From Xanthostigma xanthostigma (lineage: Eukaryota; Arthropoda; Insecta; Raphidioptera; Raphidiidae), in assembly GCA_963575645.1 (NCBI GenBank), contig OY754467.1, positions 3,782,001 through 3,846,000 on the forward strand: 64,000 nucleotides of DNA. Reading direction: 5' to 3'. The notes under the pieces are model-generated. The model was not told the DNA's origin. It worked only from the letters and a program-made list of their open reading frames with translations, and did not search any database. Of this stretch, positions 45,587 to 56,612 are shown piece by piece. Made by a program: the position numbers and the translations under genes. Every line of letters begins with the position of its first letter. Within the stretch, counting starts at the first letter, position 1.

Positions 45587-46092
45587 CGGGCTATAACTTT
45601 CGAAGGAATTAATTTATTTTAACGAAATTTGGACCACATGTTGGAATCCACCACCGCACGAAGCCTATTTAAAATGGACCCAATCGGGCCACTTTAAGGG
45701 TGGTTTTTAGGGGTTAAAACATTTTTTTGGGCCCAAAAATACCGAAAAATATTTCAGAATCGTTTCAAAATTGAAATTTAACCTACTATTAAAGATAAAA
45801 ATGTGCTGCCAAAATTTCATTAAAATCGGCCCGACAGGACCGGACTTACAAATTTTATGAAAACATCAGTTTGTAGATATGGATTTACTTAGTGAAGGGT
45901 GAATTTAATTTGGTAAATTGATAGTAATATTTATATTAAGAAAAAATAATATTTTAAGGGATGTATTAAGGGGTTAAATTTTTTATGTTGACCAAAAACA
46001 AAAGAGTTAAGTTCACGTAATAAAGCCACACTGCCTGTGTTAGCAAATACACTATATTGTCGGCAGGGTTTCGCACTGCGACCCGAGTTTTT
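45387..46092 (-). mobile_element. Dispersed element M, copy 2
   Basis: Reverse copy of 23065-23766, same ends and same internal AT microsatellite position. Its end abuts composite element A copy 2 directly. Confidence 0.75.
45513..45582. repeat. AT microsatellite
   Basis: Long (TA)n tract inside element M copy 2, with a short GTATGTATG interruption. Confidence 0.9.
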
Positions 46093-46545
46093 AAACGCTT
46101 TATATTAGTTTGGGTTGTAACTAACTATGTATGTATGTATGCATGTAACGGAATCTTTGAGCATAATTTTCACCAATTTCCCGAAGTCTGATTAATTTGA
46201 AACTTTGCATACGTATCAAGGACCGATGACAATGCAATAATTTGATAACAGTTTCCCATTATCCTTATTAGGACCCCCAGGATTAATAAATTCTTTTATA
46301 GATCCTCAAACTAAAAATTGAAAAATAAATATAGTTTAAAAAAAACTAAAAAACACGCTTTATATCGAACTAAAAAGTAAAAAATAATTTTTTTAAAATA
46401 AGCTTAAAAAGCGTTGGGCGCTCGATGTACGAAAATGTGGAACAAAGCGCCCCACGCTTTTTAAGCTTATTTTAAAAAAATTATTTTTTACTTTTTAGTT
46501 CGATATAAAGCGTGTTTTTTAGTTTTTTTTAAACTATATTTTTTT
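46091..46545. mobile_element. Composite hairpin element family A, copy 2 (truncated)
   Basis: Left end AAACGCTTTATATTAG, then the ATGTATGTATG tract and the palindrome 46320-46542. Compared with copies 1 and 3, about 38 bp containing AATACTAGTATTATTGTG is absent from both arms. The loop is in the opposite orientation. It ends after the palindrome; the tRNA-like module is missing. Confidence 0.75.
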
Positions 46546-46665
46546 ATCTTACGCAAAGATTGTTTTAACGTTAAAATTTATATTGGGGCTATCTTTTTCT
46601 ATCAGTTCACCTCCAAACACGGACTGGGAATAAGGGAAAGGAGGGTTATTAAATTGTGAATCACA

Positions 46666-47197
46666 TAGGGTTACCAGATGGTCTGAATGAAAAAACGGGA
46701 CATTTTACAGCCACCCCCCACCCCCGAATTGATAATTGAAGAATGAAAAAATATTTTTGAAATTTCTGAAATCTAAAAAAATTTGTTGTAAAAAAATTAT
46801 TTTTTTTATTCCTATCTATCAGTTCCCAATTTTTACACTTCTATCTCAGTACCGAGCAACTGTCAGGAACGAAAAATCCTCCGACCCTAATAATAACTTT
46901 AAAAAACCCTTCTTCACACAAAAATTGATGAAACATCTGAAGTGTGCTGTGTGTATCAATCCACAATCGATATCTATCGAAATCGTGTAATTTAATATGA
47001 GACGAACACGATTTTGAATAATTTGAGGATAGAAATATAGTGAAAAAAGAGACTTAATTATAGTGGTCAGTATGTTTATTTGTTCATTACACATCAATCC
47101 GGGACATTTGCATAGATTTTGAAAAAAATCCGGGACACCGGGACAGGAGGGCGAAAACGGGACATGTCCCGGAAAACCGGGACGTCTGGTAACCCTA
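46666..47197. mobile_element. hAT-type MITE, perfect 8-bp target duplication GAATCACA
   Basis: Ends TAGGGTTACCAGA and TCTGGTAACCCTA. Flanking GAATCACA at 46658-46665 and 47198-47205 is exact. GGGACA/GTCCCGG motifs near both ends recall the hAT at 7499. Open frames inside (83-84 codons) have no transposase motif. Confidence 0.9.
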
Positions 47198-47229
47198 GAA
47201 TCACACCCACATTCCAGATTTATGACGTT

Positions 47230-47394
47230 TTAATTGTTGAGAGTAGTAGACTCGCATTCGGGAGGTACCGGGTTCGAATCCCGGCGGGGGCAGATGTGGC
47301 TGGGACTTTTTCCTGCTGCCTCTCGCCGATAAACAGTAATTTCTGTACCGGCCGTCTTGTTGAGGTTTTTCATAGTTTCCCGCAATAATTCTAG
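47230..47394 (+). mobile_element. tRNA-derived SINE-like fragment
   Basis: GACTCGCATTCGGGAGGTAC followed by the B box GGTTCGAATCCCGG is the 3' two-thirds of a tRNA-like head. It is followed by a tRNA-unrelated body with CTGCTGCCTCTCGCCGATAA. It runs into a truncated Helitron B copy. The 5' A-box region is missing or diverged. Confidence 0.6.
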
Positions 47395-47674
47395 ATAAAT
47401 ATCGAGATGGTTCCTTATTCAGTTTACCGAGATGAATGTTGTGTCCAAACATGATGATCGGAGTTACCGTTCAAAAGTTTTTTCGGACGGACAAATTTTG
47501 GTTTATATTTTCATTGACGCTCCGCTCCTATTGGTCGTAGCGTGATATTATATAGCCTATAGCCTTCCTCTATAAATGGACTTTCCAACAAAAAAAATTT
47601 ACAATTCGGTTTCTGAGATTAGCGCGTTCAAACAAACAAACAAACTCTAAAGCATTATATAGTATTAGTATAGA
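47395..47674 (-). mobile_element. Helitron family B, truncated
   Basis: 5' end at 47674 (TCTATACTAATACTATATAA on the minus strand). The 3' part ends near GTTTACCGAGATGAATG without the hairpin or CTAG. Confidence 0.7.
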
Positions 47675-48136
47675 TAAGTAGGTATGGGTATTAGTAATTT
47701 TTTGGACGTCAAAAGCCTTCAAAGTTTCTTGTTAGGAAGAAACATTAAACAGTATATTTTACTTGCAAATTTACTATTTAATAGTTAGCTTGTTTTTCAG
47801 TGGATTACAGATTTTAAATAATCATACAATATTCCTTCAGGGTGACGTTTAAAAGACAAGCACACAAAACACTCATCACTTTGCATACAGGGTGTTTAAA
47901 AAAAGTATACAAGCCAAGCCTAAAATTTTGATATAATATTGAAATGAGCTGCAACCTAAATTTTTCTTTTTTTTTTTTAGATGAGTTATGTTAGTAATTA
48001 TTATGTTAGTAATTATTATAGCTCTCACTACTGTGATGGTTCACATCTAGCGTTAACTAATATAATTGGCTCTCGCGTGATGTGAAAAAAATCAGTTACC
48101 AATGCTATAAATATTAGAATGATAGTTTGATAGTTG
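47675..48136. other. Unassigned sequence
   Basis: Contains GTGTTTAAAAAAAGTATACA and two copies of TTATGTTAGTAATTATTA near 47985-48020. Nothing else recognised. Confidence 0.4.
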
Positions 48137-48210
48137 TGTCACTGTGGTGTAATGTAACTCAGTCCGCCGCGAGAGTGGAAAGATTCGGGGTTCGTATCCC
48201 GACGGTGACA
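48137..48210 (+). other. tRNA-like cloverleaf, probable pseudo-tRNA or SINE head
   Basis: 74 nt. TGTCACT pairs with GGTGACA (acceptor, with one G-T). TCCGC pairs with GTGGA around the 7-base loop CGCGAGA (anticodon position CGA). TCGGG pairs with CCCGA around GTTCGTAT. The T-loop has one extra base, position 33 is G rather than T, and the D arm is weak. A run of A follows about 10 bases downstream, as in a SINE. I would not call it functional. Confidence 0.45.
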
Positions 48211-48532
48211 TTGTTTGTAAAAAAAAATAAACTAATTTTTCTATGTTGATAGCGTTGTAACAATGGGTGTTTCTTAACAATTGTAGCAAACAGTAGCTAC
48301 TCTGTAATACTAAATTTTTCTCTTAATAATGGTTGAATTTTGTTTGTTAATATTTTCTTAACAAAGAAATACTCATTGAACTTTCAATGTCTAATTTTCA
48401 TGCATTACCATCGAGTCAACATTTTAACTTATTCAACAAAATTTTGACTCTGATGACCTCAACTCTTTTAACGTCTATAATCTAGAATCTTCTTTAACAA
48501 AAATTCCAAGAACAACCTTATTATATTTTATA
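48211..48532. other. Unassigned sequence
   Basis: Nothing recognised. Confidence 0.45.
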
Positions 48533-48845
48533 GCGGTCACGCCCGGTTTCACCCGGGTGCAAAAGAACGAATGGTGGGGGAGGTACATGAGTTTATCGAG
48601 ATTAATGTTGTGTCCAAATTTCATGATGATCGGAGTTACCGTTCAAAAGTTTTTGTCGGACGGACAAATTTTGAGTTATATTTTGCAACATTTTTCATTG
48701 ATGCTCCGCTCCTATTGATCGTAGCGTGATATTATATAGCCTATAGCCTTCCTCGATAAATAGACTATCCAACAAATATTTTTTTTTCAATTCGAACCAG
48801 TAGTTCCTGAGATAAGCGCGTTCAACCAAACAAACTCTTCAGCTT
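48533..48845 (-). mobile_element. Helitron family B, nearly full copy
   Basis: On the minus strand the 3' end has CACCCGGGTGAAACCGGG then CCGCTA, where CTAG is mutated to CTAT. The 5' end keeps AAAGCTGAAGAGTTTGTTTG but loses the TC terminus. Confidence 0.8.
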
Positions 48846-48935
48846 TATGAATTAAATTTTTATTGCAAAAAATAACGTGTACTGCGATTTTTAAAAATAG
48901 CCGGTTATTGCTCCAAATAACTGATCAGTTGTAGG

Positions 48936-49101
48936 TAGGGGAGGACGGGGTCAATTGTAACAGTGACTATTTTAGTGACATCTACCAACAAAATGAGAAA
49001 ATGATACCACTGCGTTTGATTTTCTCATTTTGTTGGTAGATGTCACTAAAATAGTCACTGTTACAATTGACCCGTGTTACATTTGACCCCGTCCTCCCCT
49101 A
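48936..49101. mobile_element. GGGGAGGACGGGG MITE, copy 2, near-perfect palindrome
   Basis: Same ends as copy 1 (26399). The stem AGTGACTATTTTAGTGACAT followed by TACCAACAAAATGAG continues almost to the centre, so it folds as one hairpin of about 80 bp. Copy 1 has that block only on its left side. Confidence 0.88.
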
Positions 49102-49921
49102 TTTGTCATCAAAAAATAATAATTTCGAAAAAACACTAAAAAAAATTATCTGCTCAAAAATTCTCCTCGCAAAAAATACAGAAATGCGATTTTCACCGTA
49201 AATATAAAACACCTCTGCGATTTAAACGTGAAATAATTTCATGCCGTTTCAACTTTCACATTTTATGAACACTCTATGAATATCGAAGAAGGGTGAAGGG
49301 GGGAAGCGCATACTTGTCAATCGCGCCGAGTTTTGAGGGCCGGGGGGGGGGGGGGGTGCGGCGGGTAGAAGGCTGTTGAGTAGTTCCGATTGTGTTTGCC
49401 TATGCTTATTGGAAGCTATTCGTTACAACAGTGTCGAAAGATCCACTTGACTTGACTGACTTTGGCTGTGTTTATTCTACATATAACAAACACAAGCTAT
49501 ATCTACGGCAGAACGGCAAAATTGCTTATGTCGGTTATTTAAAATTTTTTCTATATATCCAGATAGCTGTTTTTAAATTATTTTTATTGGAAAATATATA
49601 AATCCGGTTTTAATAAGAAAACGGTTAAGAATATTCTTTTGGCACCCCTTAAAATAGCGAACGCCATTTTACTATTACACCCTGTATAATATTGCGTAAA
49701 TTACATAAGTGTTTTTCTAAATTATATATTTAAAAATAATTTCTGTAATAGCTAAATATGTAAACTTTCATATAAATTAAAATTATTATTAAATAACACA
49801 CTGTAAAAAGTAAAAAGTAATTTTTATATGTATATTTATAATGATTTTGTTCGACAACGATAGGATGCCTCCAAACTCGAAATAATTTACATACAAATAT
49901 TAAGAGCACTGTGGTTGAAAC
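49102..49921. other. Unassigned; contains G15 homopolymer
   Basis: A run of 15 G at 49342-49356 with nearby GGG runs could form a G-quadruplex. No gene recognised. Confidence 0.45.
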
Positions 49922-50086
49922 AAAAATAAAAAAATAAAGAATAGTTACCACAACAGTTTTATTAGCGGATGTACATTTCGGAGTTTAGTGTTTGCTGAAG
50001 ATGAGAGCATAGCTCCCGAAATGCACATCCGCTAATAAAACTGTTGTGGTAAGAAGTAACTATTCTTTATTTTTTTATTTTCGAAA
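49922..50086. mobile_element. Fold-back with ribozyme-like loop
   Basis: Arms of about 55 bp (TTACCACAACAGTTTTATTA and mirror) around a loop carrying CTGAAGA (49995-50001), a GAG/CTC stem and GAAA (50018-50021). Structure resembles a degenerate hammerhead core in a small inverted repeat. Confidence 0.6.
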
Positions 50087-51290
50087 AAATTTAATTAGAA
50101 TGAAATTTTTTATTCGAAAAATTAAATTATAACGAGTTGGGGAACATTCGCTGTTGAAGAAAATTATTATATTCAAAAATTATTTTTTCTTTTCTAGCCT
50201 ATTTTTCGGCAACGCATTGAACGTATTCTCTTACTCTACAATGACTGCAAGTAGCCATTTTGATTTCTCTTAGATATAGCACAATGTGCCGTTGAAATCA
50301 CAACATGCGAGAGCTAATATTTATAATAACAACATTACAGTGAATGTTGCCTTTCTCAAATGGTCAGATTTACCCATATATTAAATCAATAATATTGAGA
50401 AATATCAAAGCGATAAAATCGTTTGCTATTATGTTATTCACTAATATAATGTTTTAAGTTAATAATAATGTTAATTGTTAAAATAAATTAATTGTTTCGA
50501 AACGTTTCGTTTATGTATTTGAACTTCAAGCTCTAGAATAAAAAATGAATGTCAAGCAATACGTAATACAAATTATAGCCTTAAATATTATACCAATAAT
50601 TTTAACTTAATGGTGTATTTACTATTTATTTATACACTTACATAAAATATTAGATATTATATTTTCACGCCTGCAAATTTGATTACATGTGTTCCGTATC
50701 TTCCACCATATATACCCGTCCTTCCACCACAAGCCTAATATAAAACCATAGTAAAAACATTAATAGAATTGTTAGAGTTTGAAAATTGGTATTGAAGCTT
50801 TTGTACTTATTTTTCTATATTTATTTTAAAGATACTGTGACAAGCCCATATGTCTGCAGTCACAACTTTCGTATTAGAAAAAGAAATCTAGAGCTTAATA
50901 ATGGGTTAACGGAAAAAAGTTGCGTCATTTAATTTTTGTGGATAATAAATTATAAAACACATTTTTTTTATCTCATTTGAAAAAAATACAAGGAAATAAT
51001 TAATTCCAACCTCAAAACAGCCTTGCACTGACAAAAAATTTTCATCAAAAACAACAGATTATACATTCATTTGAAAAACGTCCGTTTCCCATATGTCACC
51101 CTGTATTTAGTCAAAAATATGATATTTTTTATTTTTTCAATGGAGAGTTGTCGTCCCGACGAAGAATTTTTGAAGAATTCAAATAATAAATTGGATGAAA
51201 ATTTATTTTTCTAATTTCTTTTTTAACGATAAAAAATCTAGACAAACATTACCTACATCTCTATTTTAGAAAAAAATTAGCTCAAGGTCC
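50087..51290. other. Unassigned AT-rich sequence
   Basis: No coding, RNA or element boundaries seen. Confidence 0.5.
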
Positions 51291-52375
51291 CCGAAAAAAA
51301 TTCTAACAGCCTTCCAGAAAACAGTATGTCAAGCTCCCGAAAAACAGTATGTCAAGCTCTCAAAAATAATATTTCACATTTCCGAGAAATAAATCAATAT
51401 CCTGAATAATGTTATTTCAAGTTCTCGAAAAACATTATGACAATACCTCGAGAAAATTATATCAAGCTCTCGAAAAATATTATCTCAAGCTCCCGAAACT
51501 CATTATCTCGATTTTATAAAAAATAAAATCTGGAGCTCTCGCAAAAAATTATAAAGAGCTCCTGAAAAACATTACTTCGATCTCACATAAAAAAATATTA
51601 TCTCAAGCTCTCGAAAAATATTATCTCTAGCTCCCGAAGAACATCATCTCAATCCCAGAAAATATATTATCTCAATCTCGAAAAAAAATAATATATCTAA
51701 CTCCCGAAAAACATTATCTCAATTCCAGAAAATATATTATCTCAAGCTCCCGAAAAACATTATATATTATCTCAAGTTTAGAACAAACAGTATTTCAAGC
51801 TCTCGAAAAATATTATCTCTAGCTCCCGAAAAACATCTCGATTTCATAAAAAATAAAATCTGGAGTTCTCGCAAAAAATTATATCGAGCTCCTGAAAAAC
51901 ATTACTTCGATCTCACAAAAAATATTATCTCAAGCTCTCGGAAAAACATTATCTTGATTTCACAAAAAATATTAACTAAATCTCTTGAAAAACATTGTAT
52001 TCAGCTCCCGAAAAACATTATGTCGAATACAGAAAATATATTATCAAGCTCTCGAAAAATATTATCTCTAGCTCCCGAAAAATATTATCTCTTGCTCCTG
52101 AAAAACATCATCTCAATCCCAGAAAATATATTATCTCAAGCTCTCGAAAAAATATATCTAGCTCCCGAAAAGCATTATCTCAATCCCAGAAAATATATTA
52201 TCTCAAGTTTAGAAAAAATAGTATCCCTAGCTCTCGAAAAATATTATCTCTAGCTCCCGAAAAACATTATCTCAATCTCAGAAAATATATTATTTCAAGC
52301 TTTCGAAAAATATTATCTCAAGCTCGCGAAAAATATTATCTCAAAGTTTCGAAAAACGACATCTGAAACTCCCGC
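51291..52375. repeat. 24-bp minisatellite, more than a kilobase
   Basis: Variants of AGCTCCCGAAAAACATTATC (extended by TCTA, TCAA or TCGA to about 24 bp) repeat in tandem, with two alternating types (CTCTCGAAAAATATTATC and CCCAGAAAATATATTATC). Because the unit is a multiple of three, stop-free frames persist. The 99- and 123-codon frames at 51954-52253 and 51995-52366 show this. They are repeat artefacts unless transcription is shown. Confidence 0.88.
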
Positions 52376-53613
52376 AAATTAATTATTTGTCATTGTTTAA
52401 ACTCCTATAGCAAATTATTTCCAAGCAATAGAGCAGTAGTACCTACTGCAACAAAATGTTTACTGCACGGCGGTTTAAGGTAGGTAGGTAGGTAGTTGTA
52501 GAGGATAGGCGGGCATCTACCGGCATGTCGTGAACTGACAGTTTGTCTTAGGGGAAATTAACGAGATATGAGTAAGTGATATGACAGCCAGTCGAAGAGG
52601 TGGGTACAACTCCTGAGTCAAAGCCTTAAGGCGTGCTCCACAAATACACAACTTGTATATATACGTCCGCGTTGTCCAACTTTGACAAAGTTGCCGCCGC
52701 ACAGTCCGTCCACTTTCTATTATTTATAACATTTTCTTTTTCCGCAACTATTGTCAGACAATACTGACACAGACGTCCGCGGCGTGGCAATTGTCAAAAC
52801 AAAAATGAACTGCAATCCTTATCAAGTTTGATTCGACATATTTTATTCATTTATTTATTTTTATTTTTTTATAACAGTGCATATGATTTTAATGCCAATT
52901 ACAAAAAGTTAAGAACTTTTCCACCCAACTTGGCGAGACAGTTCTAGGGTGGGAGCTCGAAATTTTTATAATCGGACATTCAAAAAAAATATATATATTT
53001 AAAAAAAGTTGATATTGTAATATTAGAAAACAAAAACAAATTCTTTAAATTATTATTTTTGGCTTCACAAATTATGTGCGATTAACCTGCCGAATATTTT
53101 TACATTCGAGACTTTTTTATACTCCGTAGGTAAGAGAAACAGCTTGCGAGCAAGAAATGTATTTCTGGCCAAAAGTCTTCGACATTTTTGGATCTTATAG
53201 GAGATTTAGGGATTGGGTTCGGGTTTCATGCGAATGGCTGACTGAATTTAGAAGTTCTGGACGTCGATGAATACGGTTTTGGCATACAATTGGTGCATAT
53301 TCAGAACCCCAAAATCTCTAAATAAGTCAACGGCAGGATAAAGAAAGGGTTTACGAAGAATAATCCGCAAGAGTATTTTTTAAGTTTAAATGAGTGGAAT
53401 CAAAGAAGCACCTCCCCAGGCAGCAAGTCCATTCTATCCTAATTGAGCTTTTGAATGAATTTTTTTTTTGTCATAAATGGAAAGATCGTATATAAGTTTT
53501 ATAACAAAACTATTTTTCTTTTTTTTATTTTCGTTATAATTCAAAAGTTATATCAAATTAAAAATAAATTTTTGTACCCAGTTCCGAGAACGCGCCGATA
53601 TTTCCCGAACATA
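52376..53613. other. Unassigned sequence
   Basis: A (GTAG)n tract at about 52480-52497. A patch near 52915-52965 (CCACCCAACTTGGCGAGACA) after T-rich sequence resembles an antisense LINE tail. No gene. Confidence 0.4.
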
Positions 53614-53702
53614 ATGTGACGTCATAATGTTTTAGTCAATACACATGTAGAAGCCATTGATAGTATACTGCGTATATACATTTTACCATTATGACGTCAC
53701 AA
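53614..53702. repeat. Short inverted repeat with ATGACGTCA ends
   Basis: ATGTGACGTCATAATG at 53614-53629 is mirrored by CATTATGACGTCACAA at 53687-53702. The spacer is 57 bp. TGACGTCA is also a CRE/ATF-type site, so a regulatory reading is possible but unsupported. Confidence 0.5.
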
Positions 53703-53969
53703 CTGTCAAAAACAATTTTAGCGCGTTTGCAGTCATGTGATTTTTTTAAATATTTTATCAATTTTAAATTGCTTATAATTAATTTAAAAAAAGTTTTTCG
53801 CATCGATTATCAATATTATTTATAATAAAGTTTTAAAATACAATAAAAAAAACGATAATTTTTTTTTCTACAAAGCCTAATTCTTCCTTTCATAACCCAT
53901 CTTGAATTCTCCTCCTTTTTTACGATTTGAGAGTTTTTGCTTGACGAATGTTATCCATCCAAAAAGAAC

Positions 53970-54155
53970 GCACACCGTTTGCTTACGACGTTTGTCCACG
54001 TGACTAGATACTGTTTTCCGAGTTGTTCCTGCCCAAAATCAGCAGACAATCAAGCACGAAAAATAGCCCCGGTTCTGATTTTGAAATCCAGCAGACACTG
54101 CATCAAGCAAGCAAGTCCAACAGCGGATTCAGCCTCGTGTGGAGCGACGCTTGCA
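53970..54155 (+). mobile_element. Family D, diverged copy 4
   Basis: Keeps CCACGTGACTAGATACTG, AAATAGCCCCGGTTCTGATT and CCTCGTGTGGAGCG, the last being the eroded terminal repeat. Confidence 0.6.
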
Positions 54156-55085
54156 CTTCAATTGGCAAACTTCCCCTTCGCGTATAGAGTGTAGAATTAT
54201 CATCATCGAAAGCGCGCCCGTCGGTCTGAGAGTCGGTCTGAGAATGACAATCTCCCGGGGCCGCTGGCCGCGCCGCAACCAGTCAACTGCTGTAGTTGCT
54301 CAACCGTCCGTCGGTAACGGCAATGTTCTCGATCCGTCGAAATGCCCCCCGGACAACTGAGCAACAACACATCTAACGTCCGCCACCCTCCCCGAAGAAC
54401 AGATGCTATACAGCAGAGCTCTACTCGATTATGTTTCGTTTTAAAACCAAACTTTATACAGCCAACCAATTTGAGAACATGTCAATGTCGATCGTTTTGC
54501 AAGTGACTCCGCTGGCATATTTATTTTGTATCTTCCGGGGCCAATTAGAAAATTATGTTTTCCTCATACCTCGATCGAAAGTACGTACTTCCGGCATCGA
54601 TTTTAAGACAGAAAGTTTAATATTCATGCATGATGCCGGAATTGCGTACTTTCGACTAGTTATAAAGAAAAATAATCATGTACACCACTCCATGAGACTT
54701 CCGCCAGCCAATAACAGCTGTCATTTGTGTTTCTACGTATAACCCCAAACCTGCCTGCTTGGAATTTATCTGTGTTTTTTTGTAATTAATTAATAATAAG
54801 AGTACTTTCGATCAAGGCATGAAGATATACACCACACGGAGAGAAGATTTGAGAACGTTGAACCGAGCGTCATGATGCCCTCAGCTCGCCTGGGACATCA
54901 CGATGCGCAGTGCAAGAATCTGAAGATTTCTACCCTTGTGGTGTAATATACTATTTAAGCAGTAATTTTAATAAACTTATACAAATTAACAGTAGCACTT
55001 TTATATCTTCATATTAGATCAAAATAGACATCCCCAAAGAAGTTGCTTTTGGTTAGAGAATCTGATTTTTGATAATGTAAAAGTT
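54156..55085. other. Unassigned, with a GC-rich patch
   Basis: 54190-54420 is markedly GC-richer than its surroundings and open in several frames on both strands, but has no domain or splice evidence. At 54572-54656 CGATCGAAAGTACGTACTTC is mirrored by GCGTACTTTCGAC, a small inverted repeat. TACTTTCGATC occurs again near 26232 and 54803. Confidence 0.4.
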
Positions 55086-55089
55086 AAGG

Positions 55090-55615
55090 ACCGCGCACAA
55101 GCCTTATGGGATTTGATTCTCGGTTAAATTGATCGAAAATGGTTTTATTTTATAGTTTGAAGGTCACTAGGAGAAAGTGTCCATTCGGGCGCATAGCCTA
55201 AAAACCAAGTGATTTTTAGCTACTGATATGTTTAGCAAGATTTTAGATATAGGGATATCCATTGAATTCACAATCTTAAAAAACCCTAAGTTCTAGAAAT
55301 ATGTTAGGAGCGCGCTGAATCCGAAATGACATTATTATTTTATACAGAGTAACACCTTCCAACATTACCTAGTTTTCGACTATTTTTCTATTTCTAAAAA
55401 AAGCACAAAAGTTGAACATGGAACATGTTTGTGAATTCAATGGATATCTAAAATTTCGCTAAACATATCTGAAGCTAAAAATCTATTGGTTTTTAGGCTA
55501 TGCGCCTATGGACACTTTTTCTTAGTGACCTTTACACTATAAAATAAAACCATTTACGATCAATTTAACCGAGAACCATATCCCATAAGTGTGCTTATGA
55601 TGTACAATTGGTAGA
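55090..55615. mobile_element. Fold-back family K, complete copy
   Basis: Arms of about 200 bp: ACAAGCCTTATGGGATTTG on the left, ATATCCCATAAGTGTG on the right. AAAAACCAAGTGATTTTTAG and ATCCATTGAATTCACAA are mirrored inside. Core 55310-55400 is unique. A further inverted end at 56085-56112 (TCCCATAAGGTTTGTGCGG) suggests a larger parent element. Confidence 0.75.
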
Positions 55616-55626
55616 TATAATAAATA

Positions 55627-56078
55627 CAGTCTGGATGTTTCAGTTATATATTAATATTTTTTTATTTTTTATTTAAAAATAATACGTTTCGCCTAAAAAG
55701 GCATCATCAGTTAATAGATTTAAATATGGTAGTGTGGTAAAAAAAATTATTTTGGAAATAAATAGAATTAAGCATCATGGGTAATAAGAAGAAATAATGA
55801 TACTTTACTTAATATGTAGTATAAAAGCATTATTATTATAAGAGTTAAAAAGATTATTCTGAAATAATGCTTTTATACTACATATTAAGTAAAGTATCAT
55901 TATTTCTTCTTATTACCCATGATGCTTAATTCTATTTATTTCCAAAATAATTTTTTTTACCACACTACCATATTTAAATCTATTTAACTGATGATGCCTT
56001 TTTAGGCGAAACGTATTATTTTTAAATAAAAAATTAAAAAAAAATATTAATATAAGTATAACTGAAACATCCAGACTG
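55627..56078. mobile_element. TA-flanked fold-back with CTGATGA-GAAAC motif in each arm
   Basis: Ends CAGTCTGGATGTTTCAG and its inverse, flanked by TA on both sides, as in Tc1/mariner insertions. Arms of about 210 bp meet near 55848. Each arm contains CTGATGA, T, GCC-loop-GGC, GAAAC (plus strand 55988-56012; minus strand 55710-55686). It sits inside family K sequence. Confidence 0.82.
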
Positions 56079-56112
56079 TACTTATCATATCCCATAAGGT
56101 TTGTGCGGAATC

Positions 56113-56612
56113 CTTTTCAAGGTATAAATAAAAACGAACGGGCCTTTAGATAACTTTCTGAACAAGCGGTAAAGTTAGAGACCTTACGTATAATATTTAT
56201 TATTAATAAATCCCGTAACGTTTAACGGTCTTGATTGTTTATATGAGAACCTCAATCAATGCGCGTCAAAATAACTGTCAAATGTGTTCAGAATTATCTT
56301 CTGATCTTCCAATAATACTAATGTGTCCTTGGGATTTGGGATGTCTAATGTTATTATACAGAAGATATAGTAATCACACTAATTTTGCCTTCAACCATCA
56401 CAGCTGAACGATAAGGCAAAATGCGTCGGCTTACAATCTTTAGATAAAAACTGTAATACAGACATTCTTGATTAGAGATTTCTGAATACAGTTTATCTAC
56501 CCTATGCCGAGTTGCAGAAAAGAATGTCAACAAATTTGTTTTGGCAACGATCTTAAATTGTGATCATAAAATTAGTTTCCATACATTAGGAGCACGACAT
56601 CACGACATTATA
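56113..56612. other. Unassigned sequence
   Basis: Nothing recognised. Confidence 0.45.

Noticed and set aside
51954..52366. 99- and 123-codon overlapping open frames
   Set aside because: They exist only because the 24-bp minisatellite has a multiple-of-three period; both frames stay open and no domain is visible.
54203..54469. GC-rich region open on both strands, possible exon
   Set aside because: Stop codons are rarer in GC-rich DNA. No splice-site pair, domain or codon pattern favours one strand.
55988..56012. Proven hammerhead ribozyme
   Set aside because: Core boxes fit, but an extra T precedes stem II and stem III could not be drawn convincingly, so it is reported only as ribozyme-like.
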